6,327 nucleotides of DNA from Candidatus Omnitrophota bacterium (lineage in GTDB: Bacteria; Omnitrophota; Gorgyraeia; Duberdicusellales; 4484-171), in the NCBI GenBank assembly GCA_023818995.1, contig JAMWDA010000092.1:1-6327 (forward strand), written 5' to 3'. Positions 5,310-6,327 of this stretch are shown piece by piece. Every line of letters begins with the position of its first letter. The stretch's first letter is position 1. The notes under the pieces were generated by a model. It worked only from the letters and a program-made list of their open reading frames with translations. It searched no databases and had not been told where the DNA came from. A program made the position numbers and the translations under genes.

Positions 5310-6125
5310 TTAATTAGCTTTGAAAAGAACCATTAGCCCTTTTATAAGGTCCACCGCTCTTACTATCTGATAATCCTTTTTATAATCGAAACTTCTCTTA
5401 TCTTCCTTGAGTTTTTCAAAAACATCCTCTTTAACTTCTTCGTTGGTCTCTTTAGAAATAACTATATCCGGCTCTATTCCTACTTCGTGGATACTATTAC
5501 CCAAAGGAGTATAGTATTTAGCTGTAGTTATCCTTAACGCTGAACCATCGGATAAAGGAACTACTGTTTGAACAGAACCTTTACCGAAACTGGTTTCTCC
5601 TAAAAGAACTGCTCGCTTGTTTTCTCTCAAAGCTGCTGCTACTATTTCACTTGCTGACGCACTCCCTTTATTTATTAACACTACCATTGGTATATCCAGA
5701 TACTTTGTAGCTAAAGGAAGCGATGTATATTTTATTTCATTACCTTCCCGAGATTTAGTATAAACTATCAAATTATTATCGGGTAGAAACCTACTAGCCA
5801 CTTCTATTGCCGAGTGTAATAATCCACCGGGGTTATACCTAACATCTAAAATTAAAGCTTTCATTCCTTTATCTTTAAGCTCTTTTAATGCTTTATCTAA
5901 TTCCTTACCTGTTGACTCTCTAAATTCGGAAAAACTTATATAACCCACACCATCCTCAAGAATAGTTGCTCTCTTTATATCTTTTATCTTTATCCTTGTA
6001 CACTCACTTACTCGTAGTGCACAAGAGTATAAGATAGCTAGTAGTACTCTTTCTTTATCTGACATATCTTTATAAGAGAATATCTTTTGTATTTCTTCTT
6101 TAGTTAGCCAATTTTTTGATTTCAT
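5310..6125 (-). CDS. Chimera: tyrosine-recombinase fragment joined to CtpA S41 protease core
   Basis: Residues 1-50 match the start of a tyrosine recombinase catalytic domain (WLTKEEIQKIF, then ILYSCALRVSECTRIKIKDI, with the first catalytic arginine R38). The rest of the recombinase, including the HxxR and tyrosine motifs, is missing. From about residue 51 it is the core of carboxy-terminal processing protease CtpA: ILEDGVGYISFSEF (55-68), LILDVRYNPGGLL (91-103), NKGSASASEI (152-161), FGKGSVQ (180-186) and GIEPDI (216-221). The catalytic set S157, K182 and Q186 is intact at the right spacing. CtpA's signal peptide and PDZ domain are gone, so it cannot be exported in the normal way. A TAA two codons upstream of the ATG rules out a longer start, and no Shine-Dalgarno is visible. 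It may be a broken ctpA after a deletion, a real fusion, or an assembly chimera. Its stop is 2 nt from tsaD. Confidence 0.8.
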   Translation of the reverse strand: MKSKNWLTKEEIQKIFSYKDMSDKERVLLAILYSCALRVSECTRIKIKDIKRATILEDGVGYISFSEFRESTGKELDKALKELKDKGMKALILDVRYNPGGLLHSAIEVASRFLPDNNLIVYTKSREGNEIKYTSLPLATKYLDIPMVVLINKGSASASEIVAAALRENKRAVLLGETSFGKGSVQTVVPLSDGSALRITTAKYYTPLGNSIHEVGIEPDIVISKETNEEVKEDVFEKLKEDKRSFDYKKDYQIVRAVDLIKGLMVLFKAN

Positions 6126-6206
6126 ATTTTATATTTTTTATACTTTTTTGTTAAAATAAGAGAAAAATAAAACTTTATTCACCGTCTGATATTTAACTAA
6201 TTGTAT

Positions 6207-6235
6207 ATTATGTTAAATTAGCAAGAATCTGTCAA
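6207..6235 (-). promoter_or_regulatory. Sigma70-type promoter of the operon
   Basis: On the minus strand a perfect -35 box TTGACA (6235-6230) is followed by a 17-nt spacer and the -10 box CATAAT (6212-6207). Transcription would begin near 6200, giving an AT-rich leader of about 75 nt to the ATG at 6125, with no Shine-Dalgarno sequence and no strong hairpin. Confidence 0.75.
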
Positions 6236-6264
6236 TAAACAATAAAAATTTTTAATACTATAAT
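6236..6264 (+). promoter_or_regulatory. Divergent sigma70-type promoter toward the right edge
   Basis: TAAACA (6236-6241, 4 of 6 to consensus), a 17-nt spacer and a perfect TATAAT (6259-6264) point to the right. The -35 box directly abuts the -35 box of the operon promoter at 6230-6235, so the two polymerase sites lie back to back. The start would be near 6271, about 28 nt before a GTG at 6299. Confidence 0.5.
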
Positions 6265-6298
6265 ATATGTATATATTTGTATATTTTTTAAAGGTGTA

Positions 6299-6327
6299 GT
6301 GTCTAAATATTGTTTTATCGTCGGTAA
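6299..6327 (+). CDS. Possible partial gene start, L28-like N-terminus
   Basis: A GTG at 6299 opens a frame reading (M)SKYCFIVG, with the next codon beginning AA, when the window ends. Bacterial ribosomal protein L28 often starts MS-x-x-C-x-x-x-GK, which this would match if the tenth residue is lysine. AAGGTG (6291-6296) precedes it at a short distance, and a TATAAT-type promoter lies at 6236-6264. Only nine residues are visible, so both the gene and its identity are tentative. Confidence 0.35.

Larger units (their letters stand above)
1954..6125 (-). other. Probable six-gene operon
   Basis: All six minus-strand genes run in the order chimera, tsaD, MgtC-family, bactofilin-HTH, HTH-membrane protein, larC-like. 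Gaps are 2, 18, 18, 14 and 1 nt, and I find no terminator-like hairpin with a T-run between them. A single promoter at 6207-6235 could serve them all. Internal promoters inside genes cannot be excluded by eye. Confidence 0.75.

Noticed and set aside
1..6327. CRISPR array, tRNA or rRNA genes
   Set aside because: No regularly spaced repeats, no GGTTCGA-type T-arm with a cloverleaf, and no rRNA-like conserved blocks were seen on either strand.

Overview
The window is strongly AT-rich bacterial DNA (about 30% GC in the coding line I counted). It has short intergenic gaps and an inner-membrane-anchored, periplasm-facing chaperone, which points to a diderm (Gram-negative type) bacterium. The divergent but recognisable core genes would suit an uncultured candidate lineage, for example of the Omnitrophota/Elusimicrobiota kind. 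That placement is an impression from protein style, not something the sequence proves.

Layout, left to right. Positions 1-410 carry no convincing gene. This stretch includes a tandem pair of imperfect 22-bp repeats that can form hairpins, TGTC-punctuated sequence resembling a mobile-element end, and a block of clearly higher GC with an imperfect palindrome. At 411-1448 (-) is a PpiD/SurA-like periplasmic chaperone without a recognisable parvulin active site. At 1595-1957 (+) is a small exported protein of unknown function with its own extended -10 promoter. It meets the next gene tail to tail, with overlapping stop codons.

From 6125 down to 1954 (-) six genes are packed with gaps of 2, 18, 18, 14 and 1 nt, almost certainly one operon. 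In transcription order they are: (1) a chimera of a tyrosine-recombinase fragment and the S41 protease core of CtpA; (2) tsaD, the catalytic subunit for tRNA t6A modification; (3) an MgtC/SapB-family membrane protein; (4) a bactofilin with a C-terminal excisionase-type helix-turn-helix; (5) a 99-aa protein with the same kind of helix-turn-helix and a C-terminal membrane anchor; (6) a short, divergent LarC-like protein. A good sigma70-type promoter (TTGACA, 17 nt, CATAAT) lies 75-110 nt upstream of the first gene. A divergent promoter abuts it and leads into a gene cut off by the right edge, whose nine visible residues resemble ribosomal protein L28.

The most unusual parts are the adjacent pair of HTH proteins, one on a cytoskeletal polymer and one on a membrane anchor, which suggests a DNA-to-scaffold-to-membrane tether, and the recombinase-protease chimera. 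The chimera could be a real rearrangement or an assembly error; its junction shares an exact 15-bp word with the odd high-GC block near the left edge.
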